Made by a program: the position numbers and the translations under genes. A stretch of DNA of 64,000 nucleotides from Marinicella litoralis (GTDB lineage Bacteria; Pseudomonadota; Gammaproteobacteria; Xanthomonadales; Marinicellaceae), in NCBI RefSeq assembly GCF_002591915.1, contig NZ_NIHB01000004.1:80459-144458 (forward strand). Reading direction: 5' to 3'. Shown piece after piece: positions 8,106 to 17,397 of this stretch (its first letter is position 1; every line of letters begins with the position of its first letter). The notes beneath the pieces were generated by a model. The model saw only the letters and a program-made list of their open reading frames with translations, was not told the origin of the DNA and searched no databases.

Positions 8106-10574
8106 ATGAAAAATTATCTACTTAAAAGTGCTGTGATGGCATCTTTGGCTGGGTATACTTTAAATGCAAATGCTGCAGTTATCGGTACTCAATTAGAAGC
8201 AAGGTTAAATACCTTGGGGGCTTTAGAAAACACCATGGTAGTGGTTACATATAACCAGTTAGACTCAGTTGATTCTAACCAAGTACAAAGTTTAATGAAC
8301 TTGGGTATTACTGAAGGTGTTCAGTTCCAATCTTTGCCAAGTATTGGCGTGTTGGCAAACCCATCGCAGATTAATGAAATTGCGGCCATGAGTGAAGTGA
8401 AATCCGTTTTCTTAAACAGAGAGCTGGAATACTTTAATGATGAGTCAAGAAAAGTAACCAGTGTTGACGAAATCCAAAATGATGAGTTTTACCAAGAAAA
8501 TGGCATTAGATTTACTGGTGAAGGTGTTACCGTCATCGTTAATGATTCAGGCATAGATGCCACTTTGGATGATTTGGCATTTGGCGATAAAGTGGTTGAA
8601 AATGTACAAGGCATTACCCATGCCAGTGTGCTGTCATTAACACCGTTTCCTGGTATGTGGATAGAAGGTCAGTTGAACAGTGATTTGAATGTGGGTCATG
8701 GAACTCATTGTGCTGGAACAGTGGGTGGTACAGGCGCTCATTCGGATGGTAAATACGCAGGTGTTGCAACCGGAGCGGATCTGATTGGCTATGGTTCAGG
8801 TGCGGGTTTATCAATTTTAGATGCTTTGGGCGGTTATGATTATGCCATCACCCATATTTGGGATTTTAATTCACCGATTCGTGTGATGAGTAATTCATGG
8901 GGTTCAAGTGGTCAATATGAGCCAGACGGTCCCATTTCTGTGGCCTCATACAAAGCCTATAAATTAGGCATGATTTCTGTGTTTGCCGCTGGCAATGATG
9001 GCCCAGGTGAAGACACCCATAACCCCTACGCTCAAATTCCATGGGGAATGTCTGTTGGCGCAGGTACCAAACATGGTACCTTGGTTGATTTTTCTTCTCG
9101 TGGCAAACGATTTGAGTCGGGTGATTTCAGTATGCCTGATGGTACTGAATGGACTTACCACAATGAAGTGAGTATTGTGGCTCCAGGGCAAGACATCATA
9201 TCTACCAGGGCAAAAACCAACATAGCTTCCAATGGTGGCGATGCGGACATTGATGCGATTGAAACTGAATACCTGCCTTATTACACCATGATATCTGGAA
9301 CTTCAATGGCCACGCCTCATGTGGCAGGCATCATTGCATTGATGTTGGAAGCCAACCCTGATTTATCCCCCTTAGAAGTTAAAACCATCTTGCAAGAAAC
9401 AGCGACCAACATTCCTGGTTATGAAAAATGGGAAGTGGGCGGCGGTTATGTGAATGCCAAAGCTGCTGTTGCTGGTGCATTGGATTACAACACCGACTAT
9501 GCAAAAACAGTTAATAACCTCAATGAGTTTAATGCCAATGCTTTGATTATTCCACCTAATGGATCTGAGGCCTTTGAAGTATTTTATTCTCCGGTGGGTG
9601 AACCCGAAGTTTATGAATTTGAAGTCGATGAAGATGCGGCCTTTGTTTCTGCCTCAGCTGAACCTTTAGCCAACACTGTAAAGTTGAAATTAGAAGCACC
9701 GGATGGAACCGAATATTTGGGCAACTTAACCTTGCCGGTATTATCATGGTCAACTAAAGTTTCAGCGCCAGCGCAAGTGGGTACTTGGAAACTGTCGGTT
9801 TTTGGTTTAACTTCATTGTCAGGTGTTCAAGCAGATCCAACAGGCGTAACCAATGGACCAGGTGTGCCAGAATTTATTTCCGGTGAAATTGAAATATTTG
9901 GTAACGGTGGTTATGAAGGATTAAATGACATTGCAGGACACCCTGCCGAAAATGCCATTACATTTGCTGTGGCAAATAGATTGGTCGATAGTCTGAATGA
10001 TTCAAACTTCTATCCAGATAGAAAGTTAAAAAGAAAACATTTGGCAAAATACTTGGTCATGGGTGCAGCAGTTCGTCAACAAAGAGATTTGCTGAACAGT
10101 GCCATGACAGTATACAGCGATGTCAGCTCAACGGATGCGGCATTCATCAATGCAGTGACTCAAACGGGTTCAGCACTTAAAGATCCAGAGCATCAACAAG
10201 CACCTATTATGTTGGCTAAAACCGGCGCATTTAAACCCAATGATAAAGTTTCAAGAGAAGAGTTGGGTTACTCTATGGTGCAATCCTTAGGACTGGAGTC
10301 AGACGCTGCGTTGTTTGCTGGCACCGATAGCTTGAAGGTTGAATACAATGGTCAGGAAGTCCCTGTCAGAGACAGTGATCTGGTATCAGCCGAATATTTG
10401 GCTCATATGCAAGTGGCTTTGAACCTGAGTTTGTTGAATGTGCAATTTGCCATTGAACAAGGGCCTTATGACTTACAGCCTACTTTGGTCGCTTATTTGA
10501 AACCAAATGAAATGATAAAAAGAGGAGAGTATGCTGTAGCCATAGGCAGAATGTTTGAAAATTATTACAGATAA
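8106..10574 (+). CDS. Secreted S8 subtilisin-like protease with SLH-like C-terminus
   Basis: An 822-residue exported serine protease. A signal peptide (residues 1-22, ending NANA-A) is followed by an inhibitor-like propeptide (about 24-110). The peptidase S8 domain has catalytic Asp 147 (VNDSGID), His 198 (GHGTHCAG) and Ser 400 (SGTSMATPHVAG). A beta-rich region (about 465-620) precedes a C-terminal region with SLH-like repeats (YSDVSSTDAAFINAV, FKPNDKVSREELGYSMV). The start at 8106 has a GGAG Shine-Dalgarno sequence seven bases upstream and yields a clean signal peptide; an in-frame start at 8034 would bury it. A strong terminator follows. A full-length paralogue lies at 17398-19860. Type II secretion is a plausible exit route, but no signal for it can be read. 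Confidence 0.9.
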   Translation: MKNYLLKSAVMASLAGYTLNANAAVIGTQLEARLNTLGALENTMVVVTYNQLDSVDSNQVQSLMNLGITEGVQFQSLPSIGVLANPSQINEIAAMSEVKSVFLNRELEYFNDESRKVTSVDEIQNDEFYQENGIRFTGEGVTVIVNDSGIDATLDDLAFGDKVVENVQGITHASVLSLTPFPGMWIEGQLNSDLNVGHGTHCAGTVGGTGAHSDGKYAGVATGADLIGYGSGAGLSILDALGGYDYAITHIWDFNSPIRVMSNSWGSSGQYEPDGPISVASYKAYKLGMISVFAAGNDGPGEDTHNPYAQIPWGMSVGAGTKHGTLVDFSSRGKRFESGDFSMPDGTEWTYHNEVSIVAPGQDIISTRAKTNIASNGGDADIDAIETEYLPYYTMISGTSMATPHVAGIIALMLEANPDLSPLEVKTILQETATNIPGYEKWEVGGGYVNAKAAVAGALDYNTDYAKTVNNLNEFNANALIIPPNGSEAFEVFYSPVGEPEVYEFEVDEDAAFVSASAEPLANTVKLKLEAPDGTEYLGNLTLPVLSWSTKVSAPAQVGTWKLSVFGLTSLSGVQADPTGVTNGPGVPEFISGEIEIFGNGGYEGLNDIAGHPAENAITFAVANRLVDSLNDSNFYPDRKLKRKHLAKYLVMGAAVRQQRDLLNSAMTVYSDVSSTDAAFINAVTQTGSALKDPEHQQAPIMLAKTGAFKPNDKVSREELGYSMVQSLGLESDAALFAGTDSLKVEYNGQEVPVRDSDLVSAEYLAHMQVALNLSLLNVQFAIEQGPYDLQPTLVAYLKPNEMIKRGEYAVAIGRMFENYYR

Positions 10575-10594
10575 TTGCATGTAAAAGATGAATG

Positions 10595-10618
10595 GGGCTG
10601 TATTAATACAGCCCTTTT
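10595..10618 (+). terminator. Rho-independent terminator
   Basis: The perfect palindrome GGGCTGTATTAATACAGCCC is followed by TTTT. It lies 21 bases after the protease stop codon, so that gene is probably monocistronic. Confidence 0.88.
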
Positions 10619-10710
10619 CTTGTTCATTGAGCAATTCAATTGAAACCAAAACATAAGTCAGTTAATATGGATAGTAACTACTATAACTTTGACCAGATAA
10701 GAGGTGCGTA

Positions 10711-11532
10711 ATGATGAGATATAAGTTTGGATTGTTTGTGTCTTTAACCCTGTTGTTGCTGCAAGTTAATGCCCAGTCTATATCAACCAACATTAATGGT
10801 AATTCAGCAGAGTTGCTTGTTTCATTGCCAGGTGGCATTGCTGCTGATTTTACAATAACTTTTGAGAATGTGGTTGGGCTTACAGAAGAAAACTTGGGTC
10901 TTGCTGTTGACCTGATTGACTTGAATGACATCAATGTACTCAATCGCTTGCCATCAGGTATTTTAACCTCCATTCCTGTGGCATTCCCTATGATGATCAC
11001 TGTTGAACCTGCTTATGACAGTGGGCTCAGCTTTGAAGGATTGGTGACCATTGATATTCACACCCACAACTTAGCATATACAGAGAATACTCCGCTGCGC
11101 TTATTCAAAGCACCATTGGGTGGTACATTCAGAGACATCACCGATACCACTTCATCAGGCAGTTATCGCGCCAGAAGTACTACAGGTACTTTTTCACAGT
11201 TTATCATCGTGGCAGATAACCGAGCAGCGAGTCAAATCAGTACTGAAAAACTGAATCAGCTGCAAAGTGAATTGGCTGGCTGGCAAAATGTTATTGAGCC
11301 TGCTGTTTTTCTACAGTTAAACAATAAATCAATGGACATAGCTGCGGACATTAACCAGGCAAATTATGCAGCTGCGGATATAAAAATCACCGAGTTTTCA
11401 TACTTGGTTTCGCAATATGCTGGCACAGGCATTCCTAACGTTTGGCGTGCGAGCAAAGACATTGATAATGTGGCAGGTGAGCTGATAGCTCATGCAAAAA
11501 CTTTGAAATTCAGTGTTCGACTGATTGATTAA
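10711..11532 (+). CDS. Exported protein of unknown function
   Basis: Not recognised. The 273 residues begin with a signal peptide (MMRYKFGLFVSLTLLLLQVNA, cut before QS). The remainder is a beta-rich region of about 140 residues with alternating hydrophobic strands (AELLVSLPG, TITFENVVG), then a Ser/Thr-rich link and a helical C-terminal region (TEKLNQLQSELAGWQNVI). There is one possible Shine-Dalgarno sequence (AGAGGTG) before the ATG. The gene lies between the first protease and the FHA/kinase operon, only 18 bases before the FHA gene, so it may be the first gene of that operon. That makes it a candidate periplasmic or surface partner of the signalling system; this is inference from position only. 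Confidence 0.7.
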   Translation: MMRYKFGLFVSLTLLLLQVNAQSISTNINGNSAELLVSLPGGIAADFTITFENVVGLTEENLGLAVDLIDLNDINVLNRLPSGILTSIPVAFPMMITVEPAYDSGLSFEGLVTIDIHTHNLAYTENTPLRLFKAPLGGTFRDITDTTSSGSYRARSTTGTFSQFIIVADNRAASQISTEKLNQLQSELAGWQNVIEPAVFLQLNNKSMDIAADINQANYAAADIKITEFSYLVSQYAGTGIPNVWRASKDIDNVAGELIAHAKTLKFSVRLID

Positions 11533-11550
11533 GGGGGACAGAAGAGTCAC

Positions 11551-12459
11551 ATGCCCGCAATCATTACAGCTTGTTTCAAAGACAGACCTGCAGTAGAAGC
11601 AGTTCTGAAAGAACGAGGGCAGTACAGTATTGGACGAGATAACCAGTGTGATGTGATACTCCATCATCCCACCGTTTCTAAAGTACACGCTTTACTCAGT
11701 CATGATGATAATCCGTGGAGATTAAGAGATTCTTCCAGCAGTAACGGCATTCAAATCAACGGTGACTTTATTTCAAATTTTGAATTGCTTGGCAATGAGC
11801 TGATCACAATTGGTGAGATTGAGTGTTTGTTTGAAGTACAAAGTGATGTCCAAAGGTTAGCGATTGAAAACCACAATCAGTGGCGTTTGTCACAAGCAAA
11901 ATCTTTCAGCTCATCGCAAAATCACAGTGACTGTCTGGCTCAGGGTATGGAGCAAAGGTTGTTTTCTATGTTGTCATTAACTGGACTACAAAGAGGCATG
12001 ATTTTATTGGGCCAGTCAATGGATGAATTGGTGGTCTGCTCAGCCAAAGGTATTCGCTTTCAGGATTTTACTGTTGAAGAGTTTGAAGGCAGTATTGGGG
12101 CCATTCAAGCATGCTTTAATTCTGGTGAAAACGTCATAGCGATGGACACCAGGAAAGATACTATGTTTTGTAAAAGAAGCAGTATACAGCAGAAAAATAT
12201 AGCTGCTTTGTGTTGTTTGCCTATCATTGAGAAAACCAATCAACGGATTATTGGGTTGATATATTTAGACAGTAAAATGTCGTCAAAGATATTGTCTGAA
12301 TTGGACTTGGAAATACTTAACACCATAAATGAACAAGTGTTACTCAATCTTCAAGTCATTAACCTAGAAAGTCAATTGAGTGATTTGGTAATGCAAATTT
12401 CACAAAATCATTCGGAATCTTCAGTCATCAATAAACCCATCTTATCTTTGGTTAGGTGA
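11551..12459 (+). CDS. FHA-GAF domain signalling protein
   Basis: A 302-residue cytosolic protein. The N-terminal FHA domain (about 25-98) carries the phosphothreonine-binding signature YSIGRDNQCDVIL...HPTVSKVHALL...SSSNGIQING. A GAF-like sensory domain (about 135-275) follows, with the segment ALCCLPIIEKTNQRIIGLIYLDSK. FHA domains bind phosphothreonine peptides, so the protein is a likely substrate reader or partner of the Ser/Thr kinase encoded 15 bases downstream. The GAF domain might bind a small ligand, which is not predictable. The protein has no transmembrane segment and no output domain, so it probably acts as an adaptor. Confidence 0.85.
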   Translation: MPAIITACFKDRPAVEAVLKERGQYSIGRDNQCDVILHHPTVSKVHALLSHDDNPWRLRDSSSSNGIQINGDFISNFELLGNELITIGEIECLFEVQSDVQRLAIENHNQWRLSQAKSFSSSQNHSDCLAQGMEQRLFSMLSLTGLQRGMILLGQSMDELVVCSAKGIRFQDFTVEEFEGSIGAIQACFNSGENVIAMDTRKDTMFCKRSSIQQKNIAALCCLPIIEKTNQRIIGLIYLDSKMSSKILSELDLEILNTINEQVLLNLQVINLESQLSDLVMQISQNHSESSVINKPILSLVR

Positions 12460-12474
12460 TCCCAGAGAATATAA

Positions 12475-15400
12475 ATGGCCGCCGACTCTGATAAATCAAT
12501 CAATATTGGCGACGGTCAAACTCAAATAATTGAACCCACAGGCAAAATGCTAAAAATAGGCACCACCTTAATTGGACGGTTTCTGATTGAAGCACAAATT
12601 GGCGAAGGTGGGTTTGGGCAAGTGTATAAAGCCACAGATTTGCATTTGAATGCTTCAGTGGCTATCAAATTATTACACAACAAGTTTATCAGTGATGAAG
12701 CTGCACTTAATCAATTTAAAAATGAAATACTGATTCTACGACAATTGTCACATCAAAATATCTTACGTGTGTATGAGTATTATCAAGAGTCGTCTCATTG
12801 CTTTATTACCATGGACTGGATTGACGGTGAGCTGTTGTCTGAAAAAATCGAGCAAGGCTCCATTTCTTTTACACAAGTTAAACAATACAGTGAACAAATA
12901 ATGGATGCACTGGATTATGCCCAGATGCATGAAGTATGTCACCGTGACTTGAAGCCAGAAAATATACTGATAGATGGACAAGGGCGATTGTACATACTCG
13001 ACTTTGGTATGGCTGTTTTTACTGAGTCCTCTGCAGTCAAATCATTTGGTGGGACGCCCTTTTATTGTGCGCCTGAGTACTTGCAGGACAATGTGATTAA
13101 TAACAGCACAGACTTTTATTCAGTGGGCCTTATTATTTACGAAATGTGTTGTCGAAAACTGCCGTACAAAGCTTCAGATATGGCAACTTTGATTGTTGAA
13201 AAGCAACAGCCAATTAAAAAATTCCCGTGCACTGATAAATCATTAAAGGCTTTCAAGCAGGTGGTTTTACAATTAACCACACCATTGGCAAGACCAAGAA
13301 CAGAGCTGTTGGACAGTACTGAAATAAGCCATGCCTGTTTATTGCCTGAAAATGGTCATAAATCCAAAACAACTTTTTGGATACTCATTCTGGCAACGGT
13401 CTTGATGTTCTGCGCTACATTGATTTGGATTGTATTCAAAGGGGATGCTGTGGATGAAAACTTGCTGCCTGACAGCAGCAGTTATCAGTCTATCATTTTG
13501 TTGCCCTTTTCTGGGTCTGACTCAGGTGATGGACAATTCTCCTGGGTGAACAGAGTGGCACCTGAAATTTTAAGTAACCAATTGAGTTTACAACCTACGA
13601 TACGGTTGGTTCCAGTTGATAGAATTAACGAAGTCATTCAATCGCTTGGCTTCAAACAACCTTTGAATCAGAAACAGCAGCAAGTGTTAAGCGAATTACT
13701 TAAAGCTGAATATTTGGTCAAAGGTAAGTACGCTGGGGCGGGTCAAAATCAAATATTACTCAATGTTGATTTGGTTCATATTGTTGGGTCTCAACTGTTA
13801 AATCAAAACCTGATTGATGCTGTCATCTCGGATGCTGAAGTATATGAAAGCTTGGTTGGCACATCTGAAAAGTTACTTGAAATGTTTGAGATTAAGGAGA
13901 ACCAAGAATCTGAATATGTATTAACCCAAAAAGATTTGAATTTACTGGCAAAAATTAAAGTACTCAGAGCTGAGGGCAACAATGAAGCCATAGAGTCTGC
14001 ATTATTAGCGTTGCTCTCAAACCAATCGGGTTATGTGCCAAGTTGGGATCATTTGTATCAATTCTACCTAGATAATGGACAGTTTAACAAAGCCGAAGAG
14101 GTTTTGACTCAGGTGATAACAATTACCCAGCCTGGACAATACTACCATAATTTATTCAGAGCAAGGCTCAACGATTTAAACGGAAATCCAGAAGAAGCCG
14201 AAAAAATTTATCAATCTGTCTTGTTACAAAAGTCGCGAGATGAAAGCTTGCTGTTTGAAGTAGCGCAATTTTATATCAGAAATGAAGACTATGAATCAGC
14301 ACAAAATAAATTGAAGCAATTACTTGAGTTGGCACCAAATCATGTGGCTGGATTATATGAGTTGTCTAAAATATCCATTCGAATAGGTGACATTCAAAAA
14401 GCCATAGATGATTATTTGGTACGGTCTTTGGTGAGTGCCAATAAACTCAATGATGCCAGATATAAGGGATTGATTTACAATGCTTTTGGAGTTGCTTATC
14501 AACGCTTGGGTGAAATTGATTTGGCCATTGATAACTACAACAATGGTTTGGAAATCAGATTAAAGATTGATGATGTTAAAGGCGCAGTAACTAGTATGTC
14601 AAATTTAGCGGCCCTGTATGCTGTCAAAGGGGAATATGCCAAAGCTGAAGCCTTGCTGCAACAGGGAGTGGCCATGTTGGATGATTCGGGCAATGACCTT
14701 GATACGTCTATCATGATAAATAAGCTCGGTGTACTGGCAGAGGAGCAAGGGCTGTATAAAGAGGCTTTGACACATTACCAAAACGCCTTAAATTTAAGGC
14801 TTAACTTGGATGAAAAATGGTTGCAAGCTGAGAGTATGAATAATGTTGGATTTATATTTTTTTTAATGACGCAATTAGATCATGCAGTGATTTATTGGCA
14901 GCAAGCGGAAAAAATATATACAGAAATTGGTGATATGGTTGGTCTGCTACAAGTGAATCAAAATATGGCCCAATTACAATTAAGGAAAGGTTCCCTTAAC
15001 GAAGCATTTCAGTCTTTTGAAAGTTCATTGCATGAAGCGCTTAACTTAAAAGTCAAAGAAGAACAATTTGTTGCGAAGGCCAATCTGGCAAAAATTTCAT
15101 TTTTACAAGGTAATTTTAGACACGCCATCAGTGAATTGCTTACTGTATTAGAAGACTTAAAATCAAGAGATGATGTGCGTGGACAAATTGAATATGGTCT
15201 TTTGCTCTCAGAATGGTATTTTATTATAGGTGACATTGAACAAGCTGAAAACACGCTGCTTAAGCTCGAAACATTTACTGCCTCCTCAATGAGCTTGGTA
15301 CAACAGCAAAAATTTAAATTGTTACTGTTGTCATTAACCGGCGAGTTGAATACTTTGGATCTTGATGAATTATTAAGTCATCATGGATTACCTGAATATG

Positions 15401-15807
15401 AAGTCATTCAAAATTACTTATTTATAACCCGTCAATTTTTGTCAATTGATATTGATAAGGCCAAACAACTGCTGACTTATATCAGCACCATCAATGTGAA
15501 GCTATATAAACTCGCTTACTTGGAACTTTTAGAGCTGAAAGTGTTGTATTCTGGATTGGTTAAAGATCGGAAAAATTATTCAACTTATTTGGATGAGGCA
15601 ACTAAGCTATCGAAAGACTTTCCAATCTATTGGAGAAATTACCATCTTGAGGTGCTTAAAAAAATGCAAAATTCTGGCAGTAAGTTGACAGATGACCAAC
15701 GACAACAAATTTTGTTGCATGGCTGGGAAGTTCTCATTAAGGAAATACCTGTATCGGCAAGGCAACAATTTACTCAACAACAGCAAGGAATTTATCTGGG
15801 ATTGTAA
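12475..15807 (+). CDS. Membrane Ser/Thr protein kinase with FlgO-like and TPR domains
   Basis: An 1110-residue, probably inner-membrane, kinase. The eukaryotic-like kinase domain (about 35-285) has the glycine loop IGEGGFGQV (42-50), the ATP lysine 65 (VAIK), the catalytic loop HRDLKPEN (His 156, Asp 158) and DFG. One transmembrane helix spans about 300-322. Next comes a region (about 335-465) reminiscent of FlgO/TolB-N modules (IILLPFSGS, EYLVKGKYAG), and then a long helical array with tetratricopeptide repeats (about 535-1000; for example AFGVAYQRLGEIDLAIDNYNNGLEI). With one helix after the kinase, the FlgO-like/TPR part would be periplasmic and could sense a protein ligand. The stop overlaps the histidine kinase start (TAATG), so translation is coupled. 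Confidence 0.88.
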   Translation: MAADSDKSINIGDGQTQIIEPTGKMLKIGTTLIGRFLIEAQIGEGGFGQVYKATDLHLNASVAIKLLHNKFISDEAALNQFKNEILILRQLSHQNILRVYEYYQESSHCFITMDWIDGELLSEKIEQGSISFTQVKQYSEQIMDALDYAQMHEVCHRDLKPENILIDGQGRLYILDFGMAVFTESSAVKSFGGTPFYCAPEYLQDNVINNSTDFYSVGLIIYEMCCRKLPYKASDMATLIVEKQQPIKKFPCTDKSLKAFKQVVLQLTTPLARPRTELLDSTEISHACLLPENGHKSKTTFWILILATVLMFCATLIWIVFKGDAVDENLLPDSSSYQSIILLPFSGSDSGDGQFSWVNRVAPEILSNQLSLQPTIRLVPVDRINEVIQSLGFKQPLNQKQQQVLSELLKAEYLVKGKYAGAGQNQILLNVDLVHIVGSQLLNQNLIDAVISDAEVYESLVGTSEKLLEMFEIKENQESEYVLTQKDLNLLAKIKVLRAEGNNEAIESALLALLSNQSGYVPSWDHLYQFYLDNGQFNKAEEVLTQVITITQPGQYYHNLFRARLNDLNGNPEEAEKIYQSVLLQKSRDESLLFEVAQFYIRNEDYESAQNKLKQLLELAPNHVAGLYELSKISIRIGDIQKAIDDYLVRSLVSANKLNDARYKGLIYNAFGVAYQRLGEIDLAIDNYNNGLEIRLKIDDVKGAVTSMSNLAALYAVKGEYAKAEALLQQGVAMLDDSGNDLDTSIMINKLGVLAEEQGLYKEALTHYQNALNLRLNLDEKWLQAESMNNVGFIFFLMTQLDHAVIYWQQAEKIYTEIGDMVGLLQVNQNMAQLQLRKGSLNEAFQSFESSLHEALNLKVKEEQFVAKANLAKISFLQGNFRHAISELLTVLEDLKSRDDVRGQIEYGLLLSEWYFIIGDIEQAENTLLKLETFTASSMSLVQQQKFKLLLLSLTGELNTLDLDELLSHHGLPEYEVIQNYLFITRQFLSIDIDKAKQLLTYISTINVKLYKLAYLELLELKVLYSGLVKDRKNYSTYLDEATKLSKDFPIYWRNYHLEVLKKMQNSGSKLTDDQRQQILLHGWEVLIKEIPVSARQQFTQQQQGIYLGL

Positions 15808-16523
15808 TGAAAGAGGATGCCAATAAGTTATTAAAAGAAGTTGATTCAATCAGCCAGATTCAAAAGAAAATTGTACATGATTTGGTTAGCAATCAACAAC
15901 AAATGAAGCAATTAGCCAAACGAATTTTAAAAGTTCAAGAAGACGAGAGAAAGCATATCGCACAAGAGTTACATGACAGTGTAGGGCAATTATTAACTGC
16001 GGTTATTAATCAGCTTGAGTCCTGTAAACAAGATATAAATAACTCAGGATTGGGTCCAGTTTTAGACTTAACCAGACAGGCTTTACTTGAAACCAGAGAG
16101 TTGTCGCGATTAATGCGGCCAAGAATATTGGATGATTTAGGGCTGGTGCCTGCGCTCTGTTGGTTAACTCGAATTATGTCGGAAAAAAATGGTGTTCAGA
16201 TCAGTTTGGATCATGAAATCAAAGCTCAATTAGATCCTGAAATTCAAACCTTGGTTTTCAGGGTGGTGCAAGAATCTTTAACTAACGCATTGAAGCATGC
16301 CCAAGCCAAGAGCATACAAATTATTGTTAAATCTTCAGCCAACGTGCTGGTTCTAAAAATAATTGATGATGGAATAGGTATGGACAATCAAGACCAAGAC
16401 GGTTTTGGTATGGCCACAATTCAGGACCGGGTCTTTTCCTTTGATGGTCAACTGATCATCACCTCTGCCTTGGGTCAGGGAACAGAAATCAAAGTTATCT
16501 TGACTTCTTTGGGTCATAATTAA
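15807..16523 (+). CDS. Cytosolic NarX-type histidine kinase without a sensor domain
   Basis: The 238-residue protein contains only a short coiled-coil lead (about 1-40), a HisKA_3 dimerisation/phosphoacceptor domain (VQEDERKHIAQELHDSVGQ, His 56) and a HATPase_c domain with the N-box SLTNALKHAQ and the G-box DDGIGM / GFGMATIQDR. No transmembrane segment or sensory module precedes it. The input probably comes from another protein, most plausibly the Ser/Thr kinase whose stop codon it overlaps. Its cognate partner should be the NarL-type regulator that starts after one untranslated base. The coupled order kinase - histidine kinase - regulator argues for one signalling chain. Confidence 0.9.
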   Translation: MKEDANKLLKEVDSISQIQKKIVHDLVSNQQQMKQLAKRILKVQEDERKHIAQELHDSVGQLLTAVINQLESCKQDINNSGLGPVLDLTRQALLETRELSRLMRPRILDDLGLVPALCWLTRIMSEKNGVQISLDHEIKAQLDPEIQTLVFRVVQESLTNALKHAQAKSIQIIVKSSANVLVLKIIDDGIGMDNQDQDGFGMATIQDRVFSFDGQLIITSALGQGTEIKVILTSLGHN

Positions 16524-16524
16524 A

Positions 16525-17163
16525 ATGATTACAGTTTATTTAGCAGATGATCACAACATAGTTAGACAAGGTTTAGTGAGTCTTCTGAAGTCTTATGCAA
16601 ATTGTCAAATTGTTGGTGAAGCCGCTGATGGATTGAAGGCGCTTAAAGACATCGTTGAATTAAAACCTGATGTGGCCATAGTGGACATCACGATGCCCAA
16701 GATGAACGGAATGGAGCTGGTAAAACAAGTTCATACCAAATGCCCTGAAACAAAATTATTGGTACTTACCATGCATGAGGAGGAGGAGTATGTTATCCAC
16801 ATGGTTAAAGCAGGCGCGTCTGGCTATTTACTTAAAGACAGTGCAGGGGAAGAGTTGATTGACGCAGTCAAAACATTGGCACAAGGAAAATCATATTTCA
16901 GTCAATATGCTGCTCAGGTTTTGGCATCGCAATACAGCAACCCTCAACAAGCCTGGGATGATCCTTACAAGGGATTGACCAAAAGAGAAAGGCAAATTTT
17001 TCATTTAGTCATTGATGGAATTACCACCAAAAAAATTGCTGAAATGTTATATATCAGTGCCAAAACTGTGGAAAACCATCGCGGTAAAATTTTAGACAAA
17101 TTGAAGGTGTCTAATACCGCTGAATTGGTAAAGTACGCAGCCAAAAACAACCTGTTGATTTAG
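16525..17163 (+). CDS. NarL/FixJ-type response regulator
   Basis: The 212-residue protein has a receiver domain (1-120) with acidic pocket residues in YLADDHNIVRQGL, phosphoacceptor Asp 54 (AIVDITMPKMNG) and Lys in LLKDS. The LuxR-type helix-turn-helix output domain (about 148-210) shows TKRERQIFHLVIDGITTKKIAEML and SAKTVENHRGKIL. It is the DNA-binding output of the operon and is partnered with the preceding histidine kinase. Likely targets are the two flanking protease genes, both of which carry a GGGG-TTTT-CCC(C) palindrome upstream. NarL-family dimers read inverted repeats, so the proposal is reasonable but untested. Confidence 0.92.
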   Translation: MITVYLADDHNIVRQGLVSLLKSYANCQIVGEAADGLKALKDIVELKPDVAIVDITMPKMNGMELVKQVHTKCPETKLLVLTMHEEEEYVIHMVKAGASGYLLKDSAGEELIDAVKTLAQGKSYFSQYAAQVLASQYSNPQQAWDDPYKGLTKRERQIFHLVIDGITTKKIAEMLYISAKTVENHRGKILDKLKVSNTAELVKYAAKNNLLI

Positions 17164-17323
17164 TTTGGCTGTGTGCCATTTATGACAAGACAGCAACAAT
17201 GATATCAGACCGATGATTAAGCCCTAGGCAAAATAATTTAATCCATGTTTAATATCGATATGGCTGTATATTAAATGAATTCCAGACAAGACCTTTGAAA
17301 TAAGTGATTTTTAGTTTTTTTAT

Positions 17324-17336
17324 GGGGGTTTTCCCC
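17324..17336. promoter_or_regulatory. GGGGG-TTTT-CCCC inverted repeat upstream of the second S8 protease
   Basis: GGGGGTTTTCCCC lies 61 bases before the ATG of the second protease and matches the element at 7998-8008. The rest of 17164-17397 shows no other gene and no terminator after the response regulator. Confidence 0.45.
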
Positions 17337-17397
17337 AATATTTATTTGCATTGAAATCTCCTAATCTATCGTTGTACTTTTAATTTTGGAGACAATA

